Positions 44,078-55,626 of a stretch of DNA of 64,000 bases are shown in pieces (the first letter of the stretch is position 1; every line of letters begins with the position of its first letter). The notes beneath the pieces were generated by a model that was not told where the DNA came from, did no database searches, and saw only the letters and a list, made by a program, of their open reading frames with translations. A program made the position numbers and the translations under genes. Origin of the DNA: Cycas panzhihuaensis. Lineage: Eukaryota > Cycadophyta. The stretch spans positions 210,683,741 through 210,747,740 of the forward strand of contig CM041465.1 in the NCBI GenBank assembly GCA_023213395.1, written 5' to 3'.

Positions 44078-46132
44078 CTGTTCAACAGGAAAACACATTG
44101 CAATATTACTCACTTTAGAATTCTGAAATATCAACTTGTGTCTTTCCCATCTCCATGCAACCTTATCATTTCTGTGTGCCAATCTAAAAATGGAGCATAT
44201 TAATAAGTAGATACAACAAATTAATTAATTTATATCTAAATAATATAACAAATTACATGAGCAATATCACAATCATTACTGCAGGCAACACAACAGCCCA
44301 ATTATGGCAACCACATGCACAAATTTAAGTTTGTTAGAAGTATTTCATTCTTGTCCATAATTCTATGACTTTCCGTTGCCCTGATCTGAACAATTCTGCT
44401 AGCCTTCATCGGTTACATTTGTTTCTTTCTCCTCCTAGAAAGTATGCTCCCAAGTCTTTCTACCCTCCAGGAAACTGAGCATGCAATTTTTTCATATCAA
44501 ATGTTTCATACCAAAATGTTCCACTTGAAAAATGCAACAGAAACTGCAAGACTTAGTATTATGTTAAGAACTGCTGAATGTTGATCCCCACAGGTTTCTA
44601 TGGTCCACATTTTCCCTGAACGTGACTGCCTTGAAATAAAGTGAATAATGCATGTACAAAGAGATTGACAGTGAACAACAATGCTGGGAATATGTAGGCA
44701 GGCAGAAAAGCGCCACAAAATTTTGATATTTCACAAGATCAGTTCAGTTTAAATGTAAAGCAGTTTGCTTTTGCAAGAATAGCCTGCTTTCTGAGAGACT
44801 AGCATTTTGGTTGAGGCAATAACCACTCATTGAGTTATGACAGATGCCAATAATTTGGACTTACATTACTGGTAATTCCAAATTATAGTGACAGTATTTT
44901 GAGATGATGTAAACCAGTTTATGCTAAGGTTACATAATGATGAAGAATCTGCTAACCCATAATCGACTTGTGTTAACCAGCGGCATCCTTTGGGTCTAGC
45001 AGTGCATAGAAGAGGTCTATACATACACAAACACACACGCAGCTTTTATAGCATTTAAAGTGTTGAAGCCACTTGTATCATTCTCTTGTATGTACTAAAG
45101 GTTGTGGGAGCACCTTCAAAGATGTGCAACTACCGATAATCTATTGTGAATTGGCCCACACTGTGTACTTATGAGTTATTGATGCATGCCATATAATGCT
45201 CAATTTATATTTGAGTGGAGCGCAATGAGAGTGAGGTGACAAGACATGGAGTAGGTCAAACTGGAGATTGTCAGTAAGATATTTGCTATCTAAACCTGAC
45301 GAAAATTTGCACTGCAATGTTCATTTTGTTTCCATAAAGAGCATGATGTCTCACACGAGAAACCAATGGCAGGACCTTACGACAACCAAGATGTGGTTAA
45401 ACTGATCTAAATGTTGGGAAACTGAAGTAGGTGGTTGACAGAATGCTCTCCCCATATGGCTATCCCAAGGCCAACACAACACCCAACTATCAGTGTCACT
45501 CTAAATCACAGCAATCTTTCATGTTCTAACTGCTTTCACTTGCAATGCCCCACAGGTCTCTCTTAACACATTGCTAACATACAAATGGCACATTTTCACA
45601 TATTGCACATTATGCAAGTATGGTTTAATCCATTGAAACATTAAATCGTCACTTGAATACACGAGGATTGCAACCTGCTTGTTGAGATCAACATACTTGT
45701 AGTAAAAACTACACCAGTAACTCATTGCTTGCATATTACCTAAGGTTTGCAGCCCAAACAGTACAATACATTCCACTGACTCAGCTCTCACATATGGATT
45801 GCAGCTCAAACATTACAATACCCACAAGTGTCATGGCTTTTGCATATACATTGCAGACAAATCACTGCAATACACACAAATGATTTCACTCTCCATTAGA
45901 ATCGGATGCAAGAATGACCTATTTAAGGTGCCCTAGAAACACAAATCCCAAGAGATGCCACTTTTGCAGCAATGGCCATGCCTTCTTGTTTGCTACTCAG
46001 GATTGCTATCACTGAATTGTGCCATTGCCAATTCATTGTTTAATGACTGGTTAACACCATTATTTTATGGTTGTTTTACTGCAATTGTTTAACATCACCA
46101 TTTTACAGCAATTTTATCATTTTTGATTTACT
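44078..46132. other. Sequence upstream of the NAD+ synthetase exons, probably intron
   Basis: No protein family recognised. Short minus-strand frames at 44,506-44,718 and 45,519-45,809 look like chance. Gene orientation puts earlier NAD+ synthetase exons to the right, but none was found to 46,132. Confidence 0.5.
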
Positions 46133-46137
46133 ATTAG

Positions 46138-46471
46138 TGTTAGAAGTAATGTCCATTTTCATTTCATGTTCATTTAAGTTCATTTCTCATGTCATTAGTA
46201 TATTTCCTCACATGGAATATTCATGCTCAAGCCATTAATTAAGGGGGTTAGATGAAGTCAAAATTGGTGAGAGCCCACCATAAAATAAGGTAGGCCATTA
46301 ATTATCCACTATGGAAGTAGAAGATATGTAGTTCGATATATATCTACTATAGTCAACTATTTTCCTCAATGAGAATTTGGAATGTTGTGATTCATTAGTG
46401 TTTGCTCATTTTTTGCTTCCTATGCACGTGACTAACGCTATGAATTCTGCTCCCGTCCTTTTTCTTTGATA
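46138..46471 (+). repeat. 5' LTR of copia B
   Basis: 334 bp, TGTTAGAAG...TTTGATA, immediately followed by PBS TGGTATCAAAG (46,472-46,482). The terminal CA seen in the other copy is TA here. Confidence 0.85.
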
Positions 46472-47299
46472 TGGTATCAAAGTGAGGTTGGCTTGGTGTT
46501 GTAGCCAAGAAGCCTCCCTTCATTTGTTGCATTGCAATTAAGTAGATTGGGCATCTTTGCCCTGAAATCTGTGGAAGGTTTGGTTCTCTGATTGTTGGTC
46601 TTTTGGGATGTTAAGTGGACATCTCCTTTAAAACATGCTTCCATTGTTTGTCTCATATTGGTGGATTTTTGAAGAGGAGTTAATTTGCTTTTGGCTTGGT
46701 AGTTGGTATTGCAATGAGGTGATTGCAAGTTTGAAGCATTGGGCATCGAGGCCTTGTGGGCATCCAACAATAGAAGTGAATATGTTTTGGCTTTGCTCAA
46801 ATTCACTAGTTGAGATTTTCTAGTGTCGGGCTTCTGTGAAATTGCCTGAGGCATTTATGAGCTCAACTAGGATGTCGCATGAAATGAAGCATGCTTGGAG
46901 GAAGTGGAGAACTACCTAGGAGTAGCTTTCCCTTTCACTTTCCTTCAATTTCATATTTAGAATTTTTGTGTGCAACATTAGATGGAGGGCTAATCTCTAA
47001 GCTTGCAGCCCTCTAGTTGGTCGATGCAGCATTTGAGGAGCCTGCGACTCTCTTACGCTCAATGGGCCCACTTATCTCTTGTTAGTGCCATGAATGGTGG
47101 GTCAAGCATGGGTGTATTTGTCGGTCTGTGTAGCTTCTCAAAGGCCAGGTGCCTTCAGATAGGAGGTAGCAAGGGGTTTATGGCTACCTCATTCTAGTTT
47201 TGTTGAAGAAGAATTTGGGGAGTTGTGATTCATTAACACTTCTTCATTTCTTGTTTATTGTGCATGTGATTAGTGCTATGAATTCTACTCTTGCCCCAT
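46472..47299 (+). other. Internal region of copia B without recognised domains
   Basis: Begins with the PBS. Contains several short frames (e.g. 46,635-46,823 and 47,003-47,197) that match no recognised retrotransposon domain. At ~47,204-47,300 a piece resembles the last ~90 bp of the LTR (gagttgtgattcatta, gctatgaattct), which points to rearrangement. Confidence 0.5.
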
Positions 47300-47625
47300 A
47301 ATACAAAGTAGTAGTTACAACAATCCGTGAAGCTATTTGGCTTAGAGGACTTCTTAACCAATTTGGATTTGTTCAATTATTCTACAACAATCAAGTTGCC
47401 ATATAACTATCGAAAAATCCAATTTTCCATGCTAGAACAAAGCCTATGGAAATTCACCATCATTTTATTCAAGAGTAGGTGGAGCATGGCACAGTTGAGT
47501 TGATCTATTGTCCCACAAAAGATCAAATTGTTGATATTTTCACTAAGGCTTTGAGTCATGAGAAGTTTGAGAGACTTAAGACACCGATGTTTTTGAGAGA
47601 AAAAGAGCATAGGATTATGGGAGGG
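47300..47625 (+). pseudogene. copia B RNase H fragment
   Basis: Readable copia RNase H C-terminal motifs: TIREAIWLRGLLNQFGF, NNQVAI, LSKNPIFHARTKPMEIHHHF and DIFTKALSHEKFERL. It contains stops (TAA after QVAI, TAG after IQE). It ends in the purine tract gggaggg just before the 3' LTR. Confidence 0.85.
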
Positions 47626-47789
47626 TGTTAGAAGTAATGGCCATTCTCATTTCATATTCATTTAAGTTCATTTCTCATGTCATTAAAATATTTCCTCACA
47701 TGGAATATTCTTGCTCAAGTTATTAATTAAGGGGGTTGGACGAAGTCAAAATTGGTGGTTTGAGCCCACCATAAAATAACGTAGGCCAT
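47626..47789 (+). repeat. 3' LTR of copia B, first part
   Basis: TGTTAGAAG...GGCCATT, broken at ~47,789 by family C LTR sequence. The remainder of this LTR is found twice, at 47,982-48,118 and 50,985-51,157. Confidence 0.85.
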
Positions 47790-48118
47790 TGCAGAGGAAA
47801 GACTGGACACTTGTTTATTGAGATTCAATCTGCTTAAGTACACAACAGTGATGTGATGGTTACAACCACTAATGTAACCGATCACTCAGATACTGCCAAG
47901 TGGCATGATCTTATGAGTACATTAAGGGTGGGTCTAACATGACCCCCTTTTCTCTCCTAGATAAAACATTATATTTCAACATAATTATCCACTATGGAAG
48001 TAGAAGATATGTAGCTCTATATATATCTGCTATAATCAATTGTTTTAATCATTGAGAATTTGGATAGTTGTGATTCATTAGTGTTTGCTCATTTCTTACT
48101 TCTCGTGCATGTGACTAG
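47790..48118. repeat. Duplicated junction block: copia C LTR piece plus copia B LTR end
   Basis: 47,790-47,981 is copia C LTR missing its first ~24 bp, and 47,982-48,118 is the second part of the copia B LTR. The same two-part block recurs almost unchanged at ~50,793-51,120, with only a handful of differences in ~330 bp. The duplication therefore happened after copia C had entered the copia B LTR. Confidence 0.85.
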
Positions 48119-48715
48119 TTTTGGAGATAGGTCAACACCAAAACTACATAACTTTGTCCCAAAGTAACTACATCAAAAATCTGCTTGTTCGATTTCAGAT
48201 GGAGAATTGCAATCCATGCACAACTCCCATGGAAACAAATTGTGATCTAACGGTAGATAGTATGGAAAAGATCGATGTTACTTTATATAGACAAATGATT
48301 GGAAGTCCGATTTATCCGACCGCCACCAGTTCGACATATCCTACTCAAGAGGGACTAATATCAAGATATATGCGTAATCCAAAGTTGAGACATCGGCAAG
48401 CCGCAAAAAGAATTCCGAGATATCTCAAAGGAACAATGATCTCAAATTAGTATATTCAAAAGGACATCCAATCAAAATAACAGGTAATCGCAATTACCGG
48501 CCGGGTGACAAAGAACAAAGGAAATCCACAAGTGGATTTTGTTTTTCTTAGGAGCTTGACAATCTCATGGTGCGAAGAAACAAGCAACAAGAGCTCTCTC
48601 CTCTGAGCGAGAATATAAAGCGACCACATCAAGAACTCCGTGAAGCCGGTTAAGACAACTCTTACTTGACTTGAATCAACAGCAGAAAGGAGCAACTTCT
48701 CTAAAATGTGACAAT
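48118..48715 (+). pseudogene. copia RT end and RNase H fragment
   Basis: Frame 48,121-48,450 reads QSNYIKNLLVRFQMENCNP, then TPMETNCDL, LYRQMIGSPIYPTA and HRQAAKRIPRYLKGT, the C-terminal part of copia RT. Broken RNase H follows (KSTSGFCFS-like near 48,530, SEREYKATT-like near 48,606). It is unlike family A or B in detail. Confidence 0.85.
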
Positions 48716-48789
48716 CAAAGTGCCATCAAGCTGAATGTCAGATTCCAGAGGTCAAGGACGCTGGTCAAACTCCAGAGGATGAGGACGCA

Positions 48790-49630
48790 GCAGAGAAAAT
48801 AGAATATGCTACAATCAGGATTTAATGGACACTTCGCCAAAGAATTGCGTAATCTTCGACATATCCGCTATCGCGGACAAAGTGGACACTATCCTTATCA
48901 GTGTCCACAAAGACGAAGTGAAATTTATAAAAGAAAACGACCTATCGGCGGATATAGCAAAGAAAAGGATGAAGAAGAAGAAGAAGAAGAGGAGACGGCC
49001 TTCATCACAGCATTGGTTACGGGAATGAAAGACAAAGACATATGGTACATAGATTCGTGGAGCCTCTAAACACATGACAAGTCGGGAAGATTGGTTTCAA
49101 ACCATGAATCCGTACAATATGGACAAGTCAGTGGAGCTAGGTGACAAGTACTCCCTTAACATAAAAGGGATTGGAACCATTTCAGTAAACCTGAATGGAA
49201 ATGAAAGAAAAATTGGAAATGTCCTCTTTGTACCACACGAAGATGAATCTCCTCTCTGTCTCCCAATTGAGCAAAAAGGGATTGAGGACCATTTTTGATG
49301 AAGAAGGGAATTGCCACATTTTGGATATGAAAAAAGATGGGAAAATTGTTGGAAAAGGGGTCAGATGCAATGACCTTTACAAACTTCACAAATCCTGACT
49401 TCCTTATTTGGAAGAAAAAGCTTGTAATCTTGCTTTAAATCGATAATAAAGTATGGCATTTAAGGTATGGACATCTCTCAATTGACACACTTAAACAAAT
49501 GGAAAAGTCAGAAATGGTAAATGGTTTACCTAGTATCTCTTCAGATACATTTGTTTGTAAAGGTTGTCAACTTGGAAAACAGCATAGATTTCCTTTTAAG
49601 GAAAGCACTTGGAAATCTCAGTCTAAATTA
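48790..49630 (+). pseudogene. copia Gag zinc knuckle, protease and GAG-pre-integrase fragment
   Basis: Frame 48,806-49,069 has a zinc-knuckle remnant (RGQSGHYPYQCPQR), an acidic Glu run and the protease start WYIDSW, where WYIDSGAS would be usual. Frames 49,074-49,298 and 49,195-49,398 continue the protease (HMTSREDWFQ, KGIGTISV). The GAG-pre-integrase text (VWHLRYGHLSIDTLKQM, CKGCQLGKQHRFPF) is readable at 49,450-49,600. It lies downstream of the RT-RNase H fragment, the reverse of the normal domain order. Confidence 0.85.
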
Positions 49631-49639
49631 GCTCTGATA

Positions 49640-50113
49640 CCATGTTGAAAAACAGAGCGGAACTAGGCAGAGGAAGTCTTCCTCTTGGCCCGAGATTCAA
49701 TCTGGATGCAAATGCATCTTCTAACTCTGTCGTGTTTTCGTATCTTTTGTTTCTCTGTTCTTGTCTTAATAGCAGACCTGTCAATTCATCAAGAGTTAAT
49801 TTATCTAACCTATCACTGTCAGTGATAGTGTTGACAATGGTATCAAATGATTTTGGCAGCCTTGCTGTTACAATTTCTACAAGATCTTGTTTAGATATTA
49901 TGCCTCCAGCACTCAGGAGATTATTTCTCACAGTGATGATTTTATGCATGAATTCTTCCACTTCTTCATTTTCTTTCATATGGAGTTTGTACAACTCTTC
50001 TTTGAGTGCGATTATCCTTGCCTTATTCTTTTGACCATATAAATTTTCCAGACATGGTAATTTGAACCAGTCAATTTTTCAGGTTCAGGCAGAGTAATGA
50101 GAGAGGAAGACAT
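49640..50113 (-). pseudogene. copia C gag, internally deleted
   Basis: On the minus strand the start ATG is at 50,113 (MSSSLITLPEPEKLTGSNYH). After VWK the sequence jumps to a later part of a UBN2-type Gag (YGQKNKARIIALKEEL). It is then open at 49,994-49,623 (EEVEEFMHKIITVRNNL, LPKSFDTIVNTI, LDELTGLLLRQEQR). The 3' end runs into a reversed piece of the copia C LTR and PBS (49,633-49,664). Confidence 0.85.
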
Positions 50114-50758
50114 GATTTTTCAAGAAAAAACCCTGATTTAGAGCCAGACGGTCAGACGGATTCCAGACAAAACCCTAGGTGTACGGCCCAACTAAAATTA
50201 TACCTCAAAATGTAGGCTTTCAAGTCGCCTATGTGGATCTGAAGTCAATTTTTCGAAAGAACTTTTCAAACGGGAGAAAACGGCTCCAGAAGAAAAAACG
50301 GCGGCTAGGGCAGAACATCGATTTTTGAAGAAAATCGCTGGAAAATCTCAAAATAAATCTTCGATTTTGGATGCAAATTGAATGTATTTACAGTAGGAAG
50401 GATTTTGGACCAGAAATACCCGAGTTTTTGAGAAAATCGAGAAGATTTTTGCTCTAGTTCCTCCAAAAACGCGCGGACTGGTTCGGGCTTGATTCGGGCT
50501 GGAAAACGACCTCAGATGTCTGTGCTCCAGAAGAGAAATATGTTCGGCGTGCTTTGATCTACTTCCCCACAAAATTTCGTCGCGATCCGACATTGTTGAA
50601 AAAATGACGTCCGTACAGGTCCGTACAGGCCCGTACAATTTCGTATGATAGAGAAATAGTGACGATGATTGACCTACCTGCCTTGATTGTTGCTTCAACT
50701 CCTGATAGAACTGGCGAACAGAAGAATCCTTTCAAAGAATATCAGTTTGGGCAGCCTG
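50114..50758 (-). other. Leader of copia C
   Basis: Between PBS and gag on the minus strand. No sustained coding. A 116-codon frame at 50,348-50,698 (minus) has no recognised domain and is probably chance. Confidence 0.5.
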
Positions 50759-50984
50759 CTCTGATACCATGTTGAAAAACAGAGCGGAACTAGGCAGAGG
50801 AAAGAATGGACACTTGTTTATTGAGATTCAATCTGCTTAAGTACACAACAGTGATGTGATGGTTACAACCACTAATGTAACCGATCACTCAGATACTGCC
50901 AAGTGGCATGATCTTATGAGTACATTAAGGGTGGGTCTAACATGACCCCCTTTTCTCTCCTAGATAAAACATTATATTTCAACA
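50759..50984 (-). repeat. copia C 5' LTR and primer-binding site
   Basis: The LTR of 215 bp at 50,770-50,984 begins TGTTGAAA and ends TTTCAACA, perfect inverted 8-bp ends. Reading on the minus strand, PBS TGGTATCAGAG (50,759-50,769) follows it. It was inserted in the copia B LTR at a taatt target (right copy 50,985-50,989). Confidence 0.88.
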
Positions 50985-51157
50985 TAATTATCCACTATGG
51001 AAGTAGAAGATATGTAGCTCTATATATATCTGCTATAATCAATTGTTTTAATCAGTGAGAATTTGGATAGTTGTGATTCATTAGTGTTTGCTCATTTCTT
51101 ACTTCTCGTACATGTGACTAATGCTATGAATTTTGCTCCTATCCTTCTTCTCTGACA
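50985..51157 (+). repeat. 3' LTR of copia B, second part
   Basis: taattatccactatgg...TCTCTGACA, followed by TSD ATTAG. This completes the LTR begun at 47,626. Confidence 0.85.
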
Positions 51158-51162
51158 ATTAG

Positions 51163-51445
51163 AATGCCTTCTTGGATTGGATCATTTACACAAGACTTGC
51201 ACCAATATCACACATTGTTGTCATATTATATACATGTATGCAAGGGGAACAAAATGTTGAGCATCTTCGCCCAACTATCAACCAAATATGGGGATTTCAA
51301 AACTTTTGAACCTTCCTTCAATTAGGCCTTCTCGCCCTCTTCCCCTCGCCCTCTCCTCTCCCCCAAAACAAAACAGGAAAAAAGGCAAAGAAAAAAAGAA
51401 AAAAAAAATGCATTATTTATGGAACTTGTTGCTAACTAGTACATT
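51163..51445. other. Spacer without recognised features
   Basis: Non-coding, with a CT-rich then A-rich stretch (51,329-51,410). Confidence 0.5.
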
Positions 51446-51948
51446 TGTGGCATTCTAAACCCTAGTTTGTCACTAGCTTCTTAGAGCCAGTCTGGCCAAC
51501 TTTACTTCTTCATTTTGGCCAACTCAATAAGCTAGTTTTACAAACTTAATTCCATTATTCTAGTCGGCTTAACCCTTATTTTCTGGCCCACTTCACTAAA
51601 TTGGTTTTTGTCTACATATATATAGGGCTTTCCAGCCTAGGCTTAAGGCATCAATTTGGTTGAGGATTTGCCATAATTTCAACATTTAAGAGCTGCTATA
51701 GAACACCTCACCTCGAAGAGGTAGCCAATGACATTTCTTTATCTATTGTAAGTTCCGGTATCTTTTGTACATATATTATTGGTGTTATTTCACTTTATAT
51801 TTAATCTATTTAGGCTATAAACCCATGGGTATTGTACCTTTCACTTTAGTATTATACATTACTACTTGATTTCCTATGCAAAACCCTTGCAAGATAGTCA
51901 CGTGTGTGGATATTGTCCATGTTTGAGGTGTGAATTCCCCTTGGAATT
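51446..51948 (+). repeat. 5' LTR of gypsy D, left part
   Basis: Starts TGTGGCATTCTAAACC. Its probable end, ATTCCCACA, lies at ~55,617-55,625 beyond an inserted minus-strand element. A TATA box (acatatatatagggc) lies near 51,615. It is followed after the insertion by TTGTATCAAAGCC, a damaged Met-type PBS. The terminal similarity (TGTRGCATTC) suggests kinship with the array LTR family. Confidence 0.65.
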
Positions 51949-52450
51949 TGTAGCAAGCCCTTCTTATAAACCATAGACAGAAGCAAATTGCCAGTAGATA
52001 ACAATGATATTTCTCATATATTCACAACAGAAAATATACTAAGCAGAGTTTTAAGTAGAGATAATTCATTCATCAAATAGTAGATCATTCAGATAAAGAT
52101 AATTCATAGTAATAATAAATATTATAATAGAACCTAATTACAATGTCCAATAGTAATGAACCCTCTTTAAGGCAAGACCAACCCTTCAACAAACACGAGG
52201 CCCTAATGGCATGAAGCCATTTTACCATAAGGTAATAAATGAAGAAGGCTTCTTTATTTATAGCCTTCAAAATCCCACTCTTATTTTTCCCTCCAAAAAA
52301 CCAACTTCAAATAAAATAAAATAAATGATTCTTCCTTTAATTCTCCTAAAATCTAACTTCTTAATAATATTCTTTTCTGTAAAACCAACTTCATAATGAT
52401 AATTTCACTCTATAGGAAATCGATTTCATCCTTATTTTAGGAATGCTACA
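51949..52450 (-). repeat. 3' LTR of minus-strand array relative
   Basis: 502 bp; revcomp starts TGTAGCATTCC and ends GGGCTTGCTACA. Confidence 0.9.
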
Positions 52451-52760
52451 ATTCCCCTACCCTTAAAATAATGCTTCCCCCTCGAAGTATTGGGAATCGC
52501 TTGCAGCTTGGTTTGATCTCCCAACCACCACCTGCTAAATCCTGTATGCCATGAGGATTTGGCTCAATCTTGTAGCTTTTATGGAACTTTATTGGCAAGC
52601 ATCTTGAATTCGTTGATGTTTGTTCCTGGGGCCAAGGACATGTATCTTGTCTTGTATTGAAAAGATCCTAGGACCTGTAAGGTGTCTCAAATGTCTCGTC
52701 TTGGTCTTGCCTTGTGTTTACATATTTTATTCTCAGATGGAATGGTTTATGGAAGGAGAA

Positions 52761-53381
52761 CTAAGGGTGTTGTGAAAAGAATTGATAGTAAGGGTCATGG
52801 ATTAACGATTGCTTATCTTGAAAAGGAAAAAAAGAGGTGGGATTATGAATTGAGATCAGACTTAGCTTTGAAGGTATAGGAAGAAAGGCTGAACTTTGGA
52901 ATCTGCCTTCGATGGAGATGGGAATTTGTGCGAGTTTTGTTGAACCACAAGGATTCTTTGGGAGAAAAGTTGGATAAAGGATTAGAGATAGATGTTCTTT
53001 ATGAATAATAGTCTTTAATAGGATTCTAGAAATGGTATTCAAATAGAATGAAAGATTTAATAGAAAAAAACAATATTGGTAGCATGGGAGAGGATAGGAT
53101 TGGGCAGGATGAGGTGGGGTTCCGTAGGGGGTGCTAAGTGATGAATGGATTGAAGTTGTAGAATATCCTGTTGAGGATGGTATGTAGGGGGTGAAGTACA
53201 TGAGTAAAATGTTAATATTGTAAAGAAGAATTGGGATTTGTCCTATGAAAAAGCTAGAGCTAAGGGGACTAGGATTATGGCTAACTATGGAATGGGGAAA
53301 GGAGGGCTTCTCTACTGCTATTAAACTTGGGAAAGAGAGAGGACAGATAAAACTATCAAACAAAATGTGTGTGTGCAACAC
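52761..53381 (-). pseudogene. Gag-like second half of the minus-strand relative
   Basis: A 206-codon open frame starting MLHTHILFDSFICPLSF that aligns along its length to the Ser/Pro-rich second half of the array frame (HMHILFGSFVCPLSF). Upstream on the same strand (~53,390-53,700) a Glu-rich text (EEITETLQK, EESHKRKI, EEIQEEAMQEQHEDIE) matches the array's acidic segment with stops. That both copies keep this frame despite clear divergence supports coding. Confidence 0.75.
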
Positions 53382-53699
53382 AGGATCAACGAGTACCTTG
53401 TTGGATTCACATGTGACCTATGGAGGTTCTACTTTAGACTCATCCATTAGCTACTCTTTTGCTTGGTTTTCTATGTCTTCGTGCTACTCCTGCATAGCTT
53501 CTTCTTGGATCTCTTCCTTGATCTAGATTTTCCTTTTGTGAGATTCTTCTGTCATATGCGCCTGCTTTGAGTCTTTTGCGCAGTCATGTTGTTTCCTAAG
53601 AACTAGTTCTTGCTCCTATTTCTGCAAGGTCTCAGTGATTTCCTCTTTAATCGTTTCTTCTTCTTCTTCTTCTATTTTTATCACTTCGATTGGCTACTT

Positions 53700-55074
53700 C
53701 GATACCTTGGTATCCTCACCTATTCATGGGTTTGTGGATGTCGAAGTGTTACTCTCTACTTGAACTTTATCTCATTTCTACCTCTCAAAAGCTACGATAC
53801 AAGCATATGAAAAATGGTACCATCAGTTGAGTATGAAAGCTTCCTTAGACAACTAATAAACCAATTATGAGCTCTTCCGTCTAGTAACATTTCTAAGACT
53901 AGTCCATATTCTTCAATTTTTGTATTGTTTATGACTCCATGATTGATCTCGATTGTTTCTAGCCATTTTATCAGTCATCATAATCCTCTATATTAAAAAA
54001 AATCTATCTCCATTTTCTTTTTATGAAGACTACACCTCAATGATTAAAACCTATATTCTTTGCTAGTTGAAACTATCACATATGACCATTTGTAACGATC
54101 ATCTCTGAACCATGAATCTAATGGTTTAGACGACACTATAATATGGTATTTGTACCTTGGGTTATGGACAAAAATGTTTAGGTACCCCCTTTGAAAAACA
54201 AAACTAAAAATAAATAAATGAATAAATAAATAAATAACTGCTTTTGACTTAACCCTTGGTCATGCTAGGTCGTCAGATGACCATCCACTAACCGATTAAG
54301 ATGGATTCCAAATAAAGGTCAATTATAATTTAATTTATGTGACTTTAGAAAAGGAAAAATATAATATTCCTCCTTCGAATATACGTGGCCTCCGTCTGCA
54401 ATTAGTCAATCCCTCTGTGCAATTGATGGATTTGGCATCGATGGCGCTTGACCAAGAGATTCCTACAACTATGAAGGTGGGTCCGCCCTTGCTTCTGGGG
54501 TTCCTCTATTGTGATATGATATGCTACGATACATGCGACCTTGCACTTCCAATGATTAATATCTCTTGGCTTGCCTCTTTAACAATGGCACGCTCACAAT
54601 TTGTCATGATTAATTGGCTCCCATACCTACATCCTGTCACAATATGTCCCAACAAACGAATATATACACCTGCAGTATAAATATTTGCATATTGACACAG
54701 AGTGCCTACATCTTCAATATCTTCTCACCCTTGGTATGGAGTATATAGAGATACAAATCAGTGCCATGCCATAGTTTAAGACCTACAACTCACCTTCGAT
54801 GCCTAATACTGTATTTGCTACTCCCAACTGATTGTTAATTGTTTACTAAATCATTGAATACACCTCTTCCCATCTCTCTATCACTTGGTAGTATGGCGTA
54901 ATATTCAAGCACCCTCATCATTGACATTTATAATATTTGTTGAACTCCTCAAGTAACCCACAAAGCCACGCAGCAATAGAACTCAACCAAATGTTTGAAT
55001 TAAGTCACCATCGAGCCCAAATTTGGCATTTGATTTTCTGTTGTTTAGTACCAACCCAAATTCACTATTCACAC
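53700..55074 (-). other. Extra internal region of the minus-strand relative
   Basis: No recognised domain. It contains an aaat microsatellite (54,209-54,237). A plus-strand frame at 54,339-54,680 (113 codons) is of unknown meaning. This segment is not present in the array units, so it is either lost there or inserted here. Confidence 0.5.
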
Positions 55075-55089
55075 GGCTTTGATACCAGT

Positions 55090-55613
55090 TGTAATGAGCC
55101 CTTCTAATAAACAGCAGACAGAAGTAGATTTCTAGCAGATAACAAAGATATTTCTCATATATTCACAACAGAAAATATTCTAAATACAGTTTTCAGTAGA
55201 GATAATTCATTCATCAAACAGTAGATCATTCAAATAAAGATAATTCACAGTAATAATAAATATTATAACAAAACTTGATTACAATATCCAACAGTAATGA
55301 ACCCTCTTTGAGGCGAGAGAAACCCTCCAACAGGCATGAAGCCCTAATGGCATGAAGCCATTTTACCATAAGGTAATAAATTATCTAAGATTATTTTACA
55401 AATGAAGAAGGCTTCTCTATTTATAGCCTTCAAAATCCCACTCCTTTTTATCCCTCCAAAAACCTAACTTTAAATAAAATCAAATAAATGATTCTTCCTT
55501 TAATTCTTCTAAAAATCGACTTCCTAATAATGTTCTCTTCTATAAAACCGACTTCATAATGATAGCTTCCCTCCATAGGAAACTAATTTCATCCTTATTT
55601 TAGGAATGCTACA
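55090..55613 (-). repeat. 5' LTR of minus-strand array relative
   Basis: 524 bp; revcomp TGTAGCATTCC...GGGCTCATTACA, followed by PBS at 55,075-55,087. Confidence 0.9.
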
Positions 55614-55626
55614 GAATTCCCACAAG

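Larger units (their letters stand above)
46138..51157 (+). mobile_element. Rearranged copia element, family B, with family C insert
   Basis: The 5' LTR starts TGTTAGAAGTAATG at 46,138. The 3' LTR starts at 47,626, and its last part ends TCTCTGACA at 51,157. TSD ATTAG is at 46,133-46,137 and 51,158-51,162, showing that all intervening sequence belongs to one insertion plus later changes. Inside the 3' LTR, 3.2 kb of foreign sequence was added: copia fragments and a minus-strand copia with its own LTR. The 1.15-kb internal region of family B keeps only the end of RNase H. Confidence 0.88.
51949..55613 (-). mobile_element. Divergent minus-strand relative of the array element
   Basis: 3,665 bp with TSD GAATT at 51,944-51,948 and 55,614-55,618. 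Its LTRs are 51,949-52,450 (3') and 55,090-55,613 (5'), both starting TGTAGCATTCC on the minus strand. PBS TGGTATCAAAGCC lies at 55,075-55,087, two bases from the LTR. The polypurine tract at ~52,451-52,480 (minus) is followed by the LTR. The internal region shares the Gag-like frame of the array but is ~1 kb longer. It stands alone, so it gives an outside reference for the array family. Confidence 0.92.

Noticed and set aside
54209-54237. aaat repeat as a meaningful element
   Set aside because: Ordinary microsatellite.
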